Part shown: positions 27,605 to 36,255 of the stretch, in pieces
How the letters are laid out: each line of letters starts with the position of its first letter
Position numbering within the stretch: the stretch's first letter is position 1
Origin: UBA5009 sp038043185
GTDB taxonomy: Bacteria; Bdellovibrionota; Bdellovibrionia; Bdellovibrionales; Bdellovibrionaceae
Assembly (NCBI GenBank): GCA_038043185.1
Contig: JBBTCO010000041.1
Coordinates: forward strand, 1-60,227
DNA length: 60,227 nt
Reading direction: 5' to 3'
Position numbers and translations under genes: made by a program
Notes under the pieces: generated by a model
What the model saw: only the letters and a program-made list of their open reading frames with translations
What the model was told of the DNA's origin: nothing
Database searches by the model: none

Positions 27605-28793
27605 TTTCATTCCACTCATCAAGATAATCTTCGTAATCTAAAGGTTTTATAATTTTTTCTAAGTCGGGGCTGACATAATCGGCCTCGATACCATCCCAAC
27701 CACGGTAAGATCTTGTCACGCCTTGCGATTCATTTTCTAAATCTGTAGATAGTTGAAAATTAGGAGTGAGCACTGTTTTGCCACCACCATTGGGAATATC
27801 CACTGCATAGTTTGGCATCGCTAATCCTGATAAATGTCCCCAAAGTTCTTTTTGAATGGACAAGGAATCTTCGATTGAATTTCGCAGGTGATCCGTACCG
27901 ATCGAAGGATCACATTGAAACATATAATAGGGTTTTGCTCGCAGAAATAATAATCTTCGCGATAGCGCTTGCACTATGGCGGCGTGATTATTTACTCCGT
28001 TCAGAAGCACCATTTGATTCATCACCGGATTTCCATGATCCACTAAGGTTTCGATAGCGATTGCCGCTTCTTCGGTAATTTCTCGGGGATGATTAAAATG
28101 AGTCATTAAAAACACGGGTTTGTATTTTCTAAGAAGCTGACTTAAATCTTCCGTTATTCGCTGAGGGGCGACGACAGGAATACGAGAACCAATGCGAATA
28201 ATCTCTATATGTGAAATTTGTCTTAAATCAAAAAGCACCCGATCCAAATGCGCGTCCGATAAAGTCAGCGGATCCCCCCCCGATAAAATCACTTCACGAA
28301 TGCCGGGTCGGGCTCGAATGTATTCCAATGATTGATTATACTCTTCGGTTTTAATCATCGCTTGGTCTGCGCCAGTAAAATGTTTTCGTGTGCAAAAACG
28401 ACAGTAAACGCTACAAATATCCGTGATTAAAAAAAGTACGCGATCAGAATAACGATGAATTAATCGCGATGTCGCTTGATTGCGTTTTTCCCCCAAAGGA
28501 TCCAGCATTTGCTGATTTCCAAGCTCAAGCTCTTCTTGGCGAGGCATAAAAATTCGTCGTAAAGGATCATGCTCATGGGAACCAGCAAGGGATGCATAAT
28601 AGGGCGTCGTGCGAATATTGAAAATCTCTTTACCAGCCGCAAAACCTGCCTTTTCACTTTCCGAAAGTACAAAATACTTCTGAAAATCTTGCTGCGATTT
28701 AAGCGAATTACGTAGCTGCCAGGTCCAGTCCTGCCACTGATTTTCACTGATTTCGGGGGCCGGAAGGCTCTTTTTAAATGAAAATTTCGCCAA
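27579..28793 (-). CDS. kamA: Lysine 2,3-aminomutase family radical SAM enzyme
   Basis: This PLP- and SAM-dependent enzyme moves the alpha-amino group of lysine (or a related amino acid) to the beta position. The 404-residue protein has the radical SAM motif CSVYCRFC (Cys 127, 131, 134), GGDPLTLSD after it, and a PLP-lysine region PNGGGKTVLTP. Length is closer to KamA (about 415) than to EpmB (about 340). EpmB activity or another amino acid substrate cannot be excluded. The C-terminal zinc cysteines of the clostridial enzyme are not seen. Confidence 0.88.
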   Translation of the reverse strand: MAKFSFKKSLPAPEISENQWQDWTWQLRNSLKSQQDFQKYFVLSESEKAGFAAGKEIFNIRTTPYYASLAGSHEHDPLRRIFMPRQEELELGNQQMLDPLGEKRNQATSRLIHRYSDRVLFLITDICSVYCRFCTRKHFTGADQAMIKTEEYNQSLEYIRARPGIREVILSGGDPLTLSDAHLDRVLFDLRQISHIEIIRIGSRIPVVAPQRITEDLSQLLRKYKPVFLMTHFNHPREITEEAAIAIETLVDHGNPVMNQMVLLNGVNNHAAIVQALSRRLLFLRAKPYYMFQCDPSIGTDHLRNSIEDSLSIQKELWGHLSGLAMPNYAVDIPNGGGKTVLTPNFQLSTDLENESQGVTRSYRGWDGIEADYVSPDLEKIIKPLDYEDYLDEWNEIKTSRQER

Positions 28794-28931
28794 ATTTAGT
28801 CCTTTACACGCTTTTCTAACTTGAGCCTTCTATCATAGCTAATCCCCTGAAATCACCTGGACTTTTTTCATTCTCAATACGAGACACTAGAATTTCGACA
28901 GATTCTCAATGTGAAACAAGACCAAGTAGAT

Positions 28932-28959
28932 TTGCTTTAATTATGTAATTTCATATAGA
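28932..28959 (+). promoter_or_regulatory. Candidate sigma-70 promoter for the gene at 29055
   Basis: TTGCTT (28932-28937) and TATAGA (28954-28959) are 16 bases apart. Transcription would start near 28966 and give a leader of about 90 bases. That leader ends in a small hairpin (29022-29028 with 29032-29038) just before the SD TAGGAGG. The call rests on sequence match alone. Confidence 0.45.
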
Positions 28960-29054
28960 TAGGATTATTTAAGCTAAGACGCTGTTGTGGACCACTTGTG
29001 GCATTAATTAGGTTTGAAGCCGCAGGCCGGAGGTCTGCTTTAATAGGAGGATTT

Positions 29055-30653
29055 ATGAAATTCACAGATCGACAACAAAAGTGGGCATTAACTACAGGTC
29101 TACTTATCGCCTTGGGATTTAATCTCTCGGTGCACTTTTCACCAAAATCGGGACCAGACTATGCTCAATTAGGAGCTACCGAACAACAACTCGAACCGGT
29201 GATGTTAGCCAAAGGTCCTAAGATTGAAGGCGTGACTCAATTGAGTTCCGCAACTCCTAAAGATGTAAAACAAACTGAAGCAAGTGCAGGGACGACATCG
29301 TCTAAACAAGTTGCTCTTAAACGCGATGGTGAATATATAGACGTTAGTGTTCAATCTTCATCCGATGGTAAAACCAAGATAACTTACGCGGCTTGCAAAG
29401 CCGTTCAAAGCAATCAGTGTCCTACTGGGAATTGTGTTCAAAATGTGGCTTTGTTAGATGTTAACTTTAATAGCAGTTTGGCAGAACTTGCGAATGCCTT
29501 TGATGCCGCAGGTTTTTCAAAATGCACCCCACAAGCTGAAGCACCAGTTGTTGCCGCTAAGAACGCTGAAGTTCAGCCAGTTGCTGCAGTTGTAGCTACT
29601 CCAGCTGCTGTTGTTGCAAAGGTCGAAGAAACGAATCACAAGGAAGATTTTGATAAACTTAAATTAACTTGTGACAAGAAAACTAAAACAGATCGCCTTG
29701 AGTGCAACATCGATGGCTTAACTAAACTTCTCAAAAATACAAAAATCACTTATGAAAAATCAGATGTAACCGAGTTTTTTGATAAACAAATTAAAACTGC
29801 ACTTAAAAATGAATTGAACTCTTCCACCGCTGATTATTCAGTGTGGCCTTCCAGTGGATTGACCGATTACCGAGAAAAATTGACTTCTCTTTCAGAAAAA
29901 ATAAAAGAGATGCAAGAAGAAGTTCGTGAAGAATACTCTTACATTCGTGAACGAGTTGCCAGCGTCAGCATCCGTGCTATCGCTGAAAAAGCGACAGAGA
30001 TAAATAATTATCACCACTCAAGTGCAATTGATGCTCCTTACGCAGAAAACGCGGCCCTTAATCAGTTACAACTGATGACAAGCATTTTGCCTACCGCAAA
30101 TAGATCGGGACTAGTTGCTGCAGTAAACAACAGTCTGATTGATTCTCGATATGCTAGTAACATCTACAACTCTGTTGGCAACTACAGCAATGGCATTTTA
30201 AATCGAATTGCTGATATCGGTAGTATGGATCCGCGAAGAGCAGATATGCTGTTGAACACAGGACTTCTTGACCTTGATAGCTGGAATTATCGAACATCTG
30301 CAATTAATTCACTTGGACTACGAAATGGACGAGGCATCCGCCAAGGCCTCGATGATCTTAACTACGACAGATATGATCGCGGTTTTTTTAGTGACTCAAG
30401 GTACAGCAACGGCCGTGGCCTTCGACGCCAAGGTCTACGCGGTATTCAAGGCGGTGGCAGTGGACTTTTCACCACCGCTAATCGCGGAGGACAAACCTCT
30501 TACTTTGGTGGACGAAGATCTCTTCTTGGTAATGACCGTTACAATGACGGTTTCTTCAATGACAGACCAAGTATACTAACAAACGATGGATTCTTTCCTC
30601 AAATCAACGCCACTCAATTCGGCGGCCGCGGACTTCGATCTCGCGGATTATAA
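29055..30653 (+). CDS. Anchored protein with Arg/Gly/Asp-rich tail, hypothetical
   Basis: The start at 29055 is set by TAGGAGG 5 bases upstream; a longer frame from 28998 lacks an SD. The 532-residue product has an N-terminal membrane segment or signal (WALTTGLLIALGFNLSV). A low-complexity Ala/Val stretch and a charged, probably coiled-coil centre (LTSLSEKIKEMQEEVREEY) follow. The last 110 residues are rich in Gly, Arg, Asn, Asp and Tyr, with repeats of the kind GRGLRRQGLRG and GGRGLRSRGL. It is probably exported. I do not recognise the family. The tail resembles nucleic-acid-binding or phase-separating RG-rich segments, but that is only a compositional similarity. Confidence 0.75.
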   Translation: MKFTDRQQKWALTTGLLIALGFNLSVHFSPKSGPDYAQLGATEQQLEPVMLAKGPKIEGVTQLSSATPKDVKQTEASAGTTSSKQVALKRDGEYIDVSVQSSSDGKTKITYAACKAVQSNQCPTGNCVQNVALLDVNFNSSLAELANAFDAAGFSKCTPQAEAPVVAAKNAEVQPVAAVVATPAAVVAKVEETNHKEDFDKLKLTCDKKTKTDRLECNIDGLTKLLKNTKITYEKSDVTEFFDKQIKTALKNELNSSTADYSVWPSSGLTDYREKLTSLSEKIKEMQEEVREEYSYIRERVASVSIRAIAEKATEINNYHHSSAIDAPYAENAALNQLQLMTSILPTANRSGLVAAVNNSLIDSRYASNIYNSVGNYSNGILNRIADIGSMDPRRADMLLNTGLLDLDSWNYRTSAINSLGLRNGRGIRQGLDDLNYDRYDRGFFSDSRYSNGRGLRRQGLRGIQGGGSGLFTTANRGGQTSYFGGRRSLLGNDRYNDGFFNDRPSILTNDGFFPQINATQFGGRGLRSRGL

Positions 30654-30685
30654 ACAAAATATTATTTATCTAAATGCTTTCCTCC

Positions 30686-30709
30686 ACGGGCTCACGACGA
30701 GCCCGTTTT
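30686..30709 (+). terminator. Rho-independent terminator
   Basis: The arms ACGGGCTC (30686-30693) and GAGCCCGT (30699-30706) form an 8-bp GC-rich stem with a 5-base loop, followed by a short T run. It is placed 33 bases after the stop of the gene at 29055-30653. Confidence 0.7.
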
Positions 30710-30767
30710 GGCATTCCCGCTCCTGCCCGTTCCCCGCTCCCGTTTCCTCCATTCCCCCTCCCCGATC

Positions 30768-30944
30768 TTTTTCCTAGAGTGCGTTCTTACTTTTAAAATC
30801 GTAACGAGAAATTCAAATTTTAGTGGAGTTCAAGGCGCGAGGAGAAGTTATAGCAGAGCTATAACGCCGACGAGCAACGCTGAAATCCACTAAAATTTGA
30901 ATTTCGCAGTAGATTTTAAAAGTAAGAACGCACTCTAGGAAAAA
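30768..30944. repeat. Nested palindromic element B
   Basis: This is the largest of the three related elements. The outer arms 30768-30800 and 30912-30944 are a perfect 33-bp inverted repeat. The inner arms 30808-30827 and 30886-30905 are a perfect 20-bp inverted repeat. The apex GTTATAGCAGAGCTATAAC (30847-30865) has an 8-bp stem and 3-base loop. All stems share the centre near 30856. Flanks of the apex (GGCGCGAGGAG on the left, CCGACGAGCAACG on the right) match element C. The arms have no similarity to those of A or C. Confidence 0.85.
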
Positions 30945-30975
30945 CGAAAATGCCTGGGGGCCTACACCCCCAGGC
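30941..30975 (-). terminator. Rho-independent terminator of the outer-membrane protein gene
   Basis: On the minus strand, GCCTGGGGG (30967-30975 to 30952-30960, 9-bp perfect stem, 6-base loop) is followed by a T-rich run (complement of 30941-30951). It lies 66 bases after the stop of the gene at 31042-32520. Confidence 0.75.
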
Positions 30976-31041
30976 TCTGATTACCGCCAAAAGATTTTGT
31001 CAAGTTACTCATCAAGCTGTCGTACAAGTTGCAATCAAGAA

Positions 31042-32520
31042 TTAAAAGCTGATGACGGCTTTCGATGAAAATCCATAAGTAAAGTTTTTTCCCGAGTCAG
31101 TGATTGAATCAACTTTAAATGCACTTCCCGGAAATAAGAAACCGATTTCATTGACCCATTGTACTTTTTCGCGAGGTCGATAAACCAACTTAACATCCCA
31201 CTCAAAGCCAAGAGACTTATTAACATTCACCCCAGATAGAGGGTTTGCTACGAGGTTTGCAAAAGTAATGGTGTTAACAAGATCTAATTTATCATTCCAA
31301 ATATATTTTACTCGCGGCGATACATAAAGCGTATTGCTTATGGCTTCATCATCCAATGATTCCGCTATGGATTTCCGCACTCCCCCCGAAGGATTGTATT
31401 GGTCCCTGATCAATCCCGTCCTTAACAAATCATAAGAACCAGAACCTAAACGATGATTGAAGAGCAAAAAGGCGACGTCGTAATTGCGATCAAAATGAAA
31501 ACTTTCGTAATCAGCGGTATCGGGATTGTCACCTGTGGCAAATCCCATATGAAGTCTCCAATCCCATTTGGATTGGGGTCGTGGAAAATACATTTCGGTG
31601 GCAATACCGTAAGCATTCCAATGAAGTCCTTGACTGGCTTTTTGAATACCAAGGTCACCGGTGACGAAACCTGCTTCGAGTTTAAATCCGAAGGGCTCCC
31701 ACTCTTTGCCCAGAACAAAACTTGTTCTTTGCAATGCAATGTCACTGCGATCCGTTCCGGAATCTGCACTAATTCCGTTGGGATTATTAAACGGAGCAAC
31801 TCCGGTATTCACTGGAATATCATTTACGCCGGAGCTGCCTTTTTTTCTTTCAAGCATCACACCGATTAAATTTCCATTATCAGGACTCTCGTACTCGACT
31901 AAAAAAGATTGCGATTGCAGCAATCCACCTTGCGAAATCGAAGGATCATAAACTTGCGCAATCATCGGCATGTATTTTACGTTATCAATTAAAAATTTAA
32001 CGGCAACCATATCCATAACCGTCGAGTAATGATCAAAAGGATCCAGTCCCGCATTGTAGTTAATACCTAAACCAAAATGAAAAGGTGCTCGTCCCACAAT
32101 AATAGAAGCGTATTCCTGACTGACATTCAAATAAAGCTGACTGACTTTTAAAAATTGCGACTCAGGCGATTTAGAAGTTGCGTTCGAATTCGCTGGATAA
32201 GTAGAAGCATTGGTATTCCCTGAGCCCCATTGCTGTCCAAATTGAGTATTTTGGTAAGCAGGATCTGAATTCGAAAGAATATCAAATCGAGTGTGAATAT
32301 TGATGCCATCAGAAGCGATGATTTTTCCATTTAAACCTAAATAGTTTAATCCATAGGCTTTGCGCTGATAAGGATCAGAAAGACTTGGCCGATCCAACTC
32401 CATCCACTCAAAACGATAGATGCCAGTAAAATCCATGGCCACCGCATACGAATGGCTCGCTCCGAAAATTGTAAGTGCGCTAATAAAAAGTTTAAAAAAT
32501 AAATTTGTTTTCATAATCAA
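31042..32520 (-). CDS. Outer-membrane barrel protein
   Basis: The 492-residue protein has a signal peptide (ending SYAVA). Long alternating strands follow (FTGIYRFEWMELDRP, SQLYLNVSQEYASIIVGRAPFHFGLGINYNAG), ending in KAVISF with terminal Phe. It is predicted to be a large outer-membrane barrel. The conserved-looking block GRAPFHFGLGINYNAGLDPFDHY suggests a specific family, possibly a porin or alginate-export-like barrel. I cannot name it. It lies 10 bases after the GroES-like gene on the same strand and has its own terminator. Confidence 0.75.
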   Translation of the reverse strand: MIMKTNLFFKLFISALTIFGASHSYAVAMDFTGIYRFEWMELDRPSLSDPYQRKAYGLNYLGLNGKIIASDGINIHTRFDILSNSDPAYQNTQFGQQWGSGNTNASTYPANSNATSKSPESQFLKVSQLYLNVSQEYASIIVGRAPFHFGLGINYNAGLDPFDHYSTVMDMVAVKFLIDNVKYMPMIAQVYDPSISQGGLLQSQSFLVEYESPDNGNLIGVMLERKKGSSGVNDIPVNTGVAPFNNPNGISADSGTDRSDIALQRTSFVLGKEWEPFGFKLEAGFVTGDLGIQKASQGLHWNAYGIATEMYFPRPQSKWDWRLHMGFATGDNPDTADYESFHFDRNYDVAFLLFNHRLGSGSYDLLRTGLIRDQYNPSGGVRKSIAESLDDEAISNTLYVSPRVKYIWNDKLDLVNTITFANLVANPLSGVNVNKSLGFEWDVKLVYRPREKVQWVNEIGFLFPGSAFKVDSITDSGKNFTYGFSSKAVISF

Positions 32521-32530
32521 TCTTGTTTCC

Positions 32531-33052
32531 TTAAGAAGTCAAAATACCCATCACTTCGCTTTCACGAAGCAACACCAATGTTTCACCTAATAATTCAATT
32601 TTCGATCCTGCATACTCGGGAAAGACCACTTTGTCCCCTAATTTCACATCCATAGATCTAATCCGACCCTGAGGATCGCGATGCCCGCGCCCCACGGAAA
32701 CAGCAACGCCTTGTCTATTTCCAGAAATATCAGCCGCCGTATCTGGAATATAGAGTCCACCCGCAGTTTTTCGCTCTTGTTCACTCATTTGCACGATCAA
32801 TCTGTCGTCAAGTGGTGTTAAGAACTCGGACCATTTAACTTGAGGTTTCGTTTTAATAACCGGTTGGGAAGTGGACTTCATTTGTGGCTTTGCAGAGGTT
32901 TTTGCCTTTACATTTTTAATTGCCGTTTTTTTTGCAATTATTTTTTTTGTGGGCTTTTGAAGCGCCTTCTTTTTCAAAGGTGCTTTTTTCTTAGAAGCTG
33001 ACTTTTTAACAGCTTTTTTACTTTTGGCCACGCTTGCCTCTTTCTTCTTCAT
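32531..33052 (-). CDS. GroES-like co-chaperonin with histone-H1-like N-terminal tail
   Basis: The 173-residue protein has two parts. Residues 1-72 are almost only Lys, Ala, Ser, Thr and Pro (KKAVKKSASKKKAPLKKKAL style), like histone H1 or AlgP tails. Residues 78-173 form a full Cpn10/GroES domain: LTPLDDRLIVQM, the mobile loop ERKTAGGLYIPDTA, VSVGRGHRDPQGR, LGDKVVFPEYAG and ETLVLLRESEVMGIL. A normal GroES is about 97 residues with no tail. The tail could bind nucleic acid or membranes; this is inference. No groEL follows. The start overlaps the second DUF507 gene by 35 bases. Confidence 0.85.
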   Translation of the reverse strand: MKKKEASVAKSKKAVKKSASKKKAPLKKKALQKPTKKIIAKKTAIKNVKAKTSAKPQMKSTSQPVIKTKPQVKWSEFLTPLDDRLIVQMSEQERKTAGGLYIPDTAADISGNRQGVAVSVGRGHRDPQGRIRSMDVKLGDKVVFPEYAGSKIELLGETLVLLRESEVMGILTS

Positions 33053-33293
33053 AATATTTTTTGTACATAATATCCCACTCAGGAGTGTTTTCTAAAACAT
33101 TGCGTTTCAGCGAAGCCACTTTATCTCGAGCTTTTTGATCAATTTCTTGCTCTTCAGCAACAAATTCAGCGATGGCTCTTTTGGCGGCGCGCAAAGCATG
33201 ATCGTCATCGGTAAAATCGGCGATATCTTCGCCCCATACACCATCTGTCAACAAATGTGCCCAATGAGTTTGCCGATCTTCAGAAATAATCAC
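33018..33293 (-). CDS. DUF507 family protein (second copy)
   Basis: The 91-residue protein fits DUF507 (Pfam PF04368). It opens IISEDRQTHWAHLLTDGVW, has the acidic HALRAAKRAIAEF helix, and ends with the family's conserved PEWDIMYKKYYEEERGKRG. The GTG start overlaps the stop of the preceding DUF507 gene (GTGA). The family's function is unknown; tandem copies occur in Deltaproteobacteria-type genomes. It is cytoplasmic and helical. Confidence 0.8.
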   Translation of the reverse strand: MIISEDRQTHWAHLLTDGVWGEDIADFTDDDHALRAAKRAIAEFVAEEQEIDQKARDKVASLKRNVLENTPEWDIMYKKYYEEERGKRGQK

Positions 33294-33568
33294 AGGATAA
33301 CCTTCTTGTCTTTAGCTATTTTCTTTTTGAGAATGGGATACATCTTATATCGTTCAAACTCGCCAGGGTTGGTTCTTTCGAGCTGATCGAGCATGCGATG
33401 CACTTCGTGCTCAAGATCTTGTTCTTTTTGCAGATCTTTTTTAATGACATCGATCATTTTGATAAAAACTTTCTTCTCATCAACTTTGAAAGTGATCAGA
33501 TTCTGTTTTTTCCAATGCTCAAGAACTTTATGGGCGATCACTTCAATTTGAAGTTGAGTCAATTTCAT
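33290..33568 (-). CDS. DUF507 family protein (first copy)
   Basis: The 92-residue protein begins MKLTQLQIEVIAHKVLEHW. It closes with YKMYPILKKKIAKDKKVIL, the N-terminal-type DUF507 pattern. The ATG at 33568 is preferred over a TTG at 33589, because it matches the family start and follows GAGGAC. It is the first gene of a three-gene unit (DUF507, DUF507, GroES-like) divergent from the PBP gene. The function is unknown. Confidence 0.8.
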   Translation of the reverse strand: MKLTQLQIEVIAHKVLEHWKKQNLITFKVDEKKVFIKMIDVIKKDLQKEQDLEHEVHRMLDQLERTNPGEFERYKMYPILKKKIAKDKKVIL

Positions 33569-33602
33569 TGTGAAAAATGTCCTCTTCAACTAGGATAGGC
33601 TT

Positions 33603-35930
33603 ATGCTTCGAAAACGATTAAAGACCATTTTACTCGTGTTTACAACAGTTCTGACGCTGATGATCATCGTCCTGCTATTGCTATTTTTTAGTTTTGATAA
33701 GGAGCTGTCTGAAAAGCTCGAGGCTAAAAAATATATCCTTCCGACAGAGTATTTTGCTGCGCCTTTAAGTTTTAAATCCAAAATGCTCTATTCTCGGGAA
33801 GCGATCGAGGAACTTCTTGTTAAAAGAAACTACCGCAGTCGAAATGTTCATCAACGATTACTTCCCGGAGATTACTTGATTGGAAGCGCTGAAGAATGTG
33901 CTACCCGAATGCAAGCGGAGATCCCAGAGATAACCAGTGGTTGCTTGGGTTTTTCTAGAAAAAGCGAAGGAAGCTCGAAGCTGGAAACTCCAACTGACGA
34001 GACTTCAGACAAAAACGTGCAATGGATTCTTTTTAATGAAAATAAAAACATTCTTAACGTCTATCTTGGAATTCCCGCGCACCCCGGCGTGCAAGTTTCT
34101 TTGGATGCTCCCTTGCTCGCTCAGTATATAGGCAATAGCCCAGTTATGCAGGAAGCTGTGAACATCAGTCAAATTCCCCCATCTTGCCTGAATGCCGTTA
34201 TGGCGATCGAAGACAACCAATTTCTTGAGCATGGTGGTTTCAGTTTTACCGGCTTGGCCCGTGCCTTATTCAAAAACATTACCGGTGGCAAAAAACAAGG
34301 TGGCAGCACAATCACTCAACAGTTGGTAAAGAATTATTTTTTATCAAGTGAGCAAACCTATCGAAGGAAAATCAACGAACTCTTCCTGGCAATTTTATTG
34401 GAATCAAAATTCAGCAAAGATCAAATACTTGAAATGTACGTTAATATTATTTACATGGGACAAAGTGGTGTCTTTCAAGTGATCGGTTTTCCCGCATCTG
34501 CTCAATATTATTTTCAGAAAAATATTTCTGAGTTGCAGCTGTCCGAGTGCGCCACTCTGGCCGCCGTTTTGAACGGTCCTGGCGTGTACGATCCTTTCCG
34601 CAAGCCTGAAAAATCCCTAGCTCGTCGCAATCTGGTTCTTGAAAAAATGAAAACGCTTAAGCTGATATCCGAATCCGAATACAATTCCGCACTTAAAGAT
34701 CCCTTGCCAATAAAGCCTGCAGCTAAGGCCGCAGAAACTGCCCCCTACTTCATCGATGCGGCTCGAAAACAACTTCAGGAGCTCAGCATATCTATAGAAG
34801 GAGCAAAGATTTACACCAGCTTGGATCTTGAAGCTCAGCAAGAAGCTCAGCAGGCTCTTCAGTCTCATTTAAATAATCTGGAAAAAACTAATAAATATTT
34901 AAAAGAAAAAAAAGAAAAAGGTCAGACCCTCGAGGGCGTGGTTCTTTCAGGAGATCCTGAAACCGGCTTGGTCAGTGTTGCCGTTGGCGGCCGCTCCTTT
35001 AAAATGACCCAATTTAATCGCGCCGTCGATAGCCACCGTCAGGTGGGTTCGATTATGAAGCCCTTTGTCTATTTGACTGCACTTTCACAAATGGAAAATG
35101 AAAATAAAGCTTACACGCCAATCAGTTTACTGGATGATACAAAATTTCAGGTAAGTTACGAAGGACAACATTGGTCTCCGGAAAACTATGGAAAAAAATA
35201 TTATGGAACTGTACCTTTATTTTATGCTTTAAAAAATAGTTTGAACGCTTCGACGGCTTCTTTGGGACTGAAAATTGGTTTGGATAAGATTATACTCACC
35301 GCCAATGCCTTCGGACTTCAATCAGAAATGAAAGCACTTCCATCTTTAGTTCTTGGTTCTTTTGAAATGTATCCAAAAGAAGTTTTGCAAGCTTATATGA
35401 CCATTGGAAATTTCGGACAAAAACCAAAACTCAGTTTTATTCGAAAAGTGATGGATTCCGATGGAAAAGTTGTCTTTGAAAATTTTCCTGAATTAACTCA
35501 AGCCTACGATCCCGTAGACACCGCTGTGTTGCTGGGTATGATGAAACAAACTTTACTGACAGGAACAGCGCGCTCGGTAAGTTTAAGCGGATTCACCCAA
35601 CCCGCAGCTGGAAAAACCGGAACAACAAATGATAACAAAGACGCTTGGTTTGTCGGTTTTACGCCATTCATTACAACTCTGGTTTGGGTGGGCTATGATA
35701 ACAATCTTCCCACCAAACTTACTGGGGGAAGTGGCGCCGCGCCGATATGGACTCAATTTATGAAAAAGGTCTCCACAATTTATCCACCGGAAGACTTCAG
35801 CTGGCCTGAAAATACAGTGAAAGTAACCCTGTCCCCCGAAAATCTCCAAAAAATCGGCGCCGAAAAAGAAGCTGAAGATAATTCTCCGGTCGAACTGATC
35901 TTCAAAAAAGGCTCTGAACCACGATTCTAA
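33603..35930 (+). CDS. mrcB: Class A penicillin-binding protein (PBP1b-like)
   Basis: This bifunctional peptidoglycan synthase is anchored in the inner membrane. The 775-residue protein has one N-terminal membrane segment and a UB2H-like region. The GT51 glycosyltransferase domain follows (AIEDNQFLEHGGFSFTGLARA, GGSTITQQLVKN, RRKINELFLAILLE). The transpeptidase domain has SxxK in VGSIMKPFVY, SxN in SLNAS and KTG in GKTGTTNDNKDAWFVGF. The presence of the N-terminal RNYRSRN-type region fits PBP1b better than PBP1a. It is 34 bases from the divergent DUF507 operon. Confidence 0.94.
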   Translation: MLRKRLKTILLVFTTVLTLMIIVLLLLFFSFDKELSEKLEAKKYILPTEYFAAPLSFKSKMLYSREAIEELLVKRNYRSRNVHQRLLPGDYLIGSAEECATRMQAEIPEITSGCLGFSRKSEGSSKLETPTDETSDKNVQWILFNENKNILNVYLGIPAHPGVQVSLDAPLLAQYIGNSPVMQEAVNISQIPPSCLNAVMAIEDNQFLEHGGFSFTGLARALFKNITGGKKQGGSTITQQLVKNYFLSSEQTYRRKINELFLAILLESKFSKDQILEMYVNIIYMGQSGVFQVIGFPASAQYYFQKNISELQLSECATLAAVLNGPGVYDPFRKPEKSLARRNLVLEKMKTLKLISESEYNSALKDPLPIKPAAKAAETAPYFIDAARKQLQELSISIEGAKIYTSLDLEAQQEAQQALQSHLNNLEKTNKYLKEKKEKGQTLEGVVLSGDPETGLVSVAVGGRSFKMTQFNRAVDSHRQVGSIMKPFVYLTALSQMENENKAYTPISLLDDTKFQVSYEGQHWSPENYGKKYYGTVPLFYALKNSLNASTASLGLKIGLDKIILTANAFGLQSEMKALPSLVLGSFEMYPKEVLQAYMTIGNFGQKPKLSFIRKVMDSDGKVVFENFPELTQAYDPVDTAVLLGMMKQTLLTGTARSVSLSGFTQPAAGKTGTTNDNKDAWFVGFTPFITTLVWVGYDNNLPTKLTGGSGAAPIWTQFMKKVSTIYPPEDFSWPENTVKVTLSPENLQKIGAEKEAEDNSPVELIFKKGSEPRF

Positions 35931-36024
35931 TAAGCCCCTATGAAGATTTCATTTTCCAAAATGGATCGAGCACTCGTTGAACTCTCATGGGTACAGACAC
36001 TAAACTAAAATACTTTAATTTTAT

Positions 36025-36255
36025 TCAGGCAATGCTCTTCTTTTTTCCTTTAGGGCCTTTTTCTGCATAGTTAATAAGTATGTCTCGAATTAAGACCTGA
36101 TACTTGCCGCTATATTCGTCCGTAAGGCTTAGTTTTTTTAATTCTTTGTATGTGTTCATAGGAATCATCATTGAGATTCTGATAAGCGCATTTTCGTCCC
36201 TAAACTCGTCTGGGCTTAAGTTGATTTTGCCGTATTTAATCTTTTTATTTTTCAT
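36025..36255 (-). CDS. Ribbon-helix-helix protein, putative antitoxin
   Basis: The 76-residue protein has a basic start and the segment IRISMMIPMNTYKELKKLS, the strand-helix pattern of CopG/Arc DNA-binding proteins. QVLIRDILINYAEK, the second helix, follows. It overlaps the DUF4160 gene by 11 bases and is translated after it, so the two act as a pair. An antitoxin and autorepressor role is inferred from this arrangement. The palindrome at 36491-36508 upstream of the operon is a plausible operator. Confidence 0.65.
   Translation of the reverse strand: MKNKKIKYGKINLSPDEFRDENALIRISMMIPMNTYKELKKLSLTDEYSGKYQVLIRDILINYAEKGPKGKKKSIA

Larger units (their letters stand above)
30654..31041. other. Convergent intergenic region with terminators and element B
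   Basis: This 388-base gap lies between two converging genes. It contains a terminator for the forward gene, a C-rich stretch, the long palindrome B, and a terminator hairpin for the reverse gene. Nothing that looks coding was found. Confidence 0.8.
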
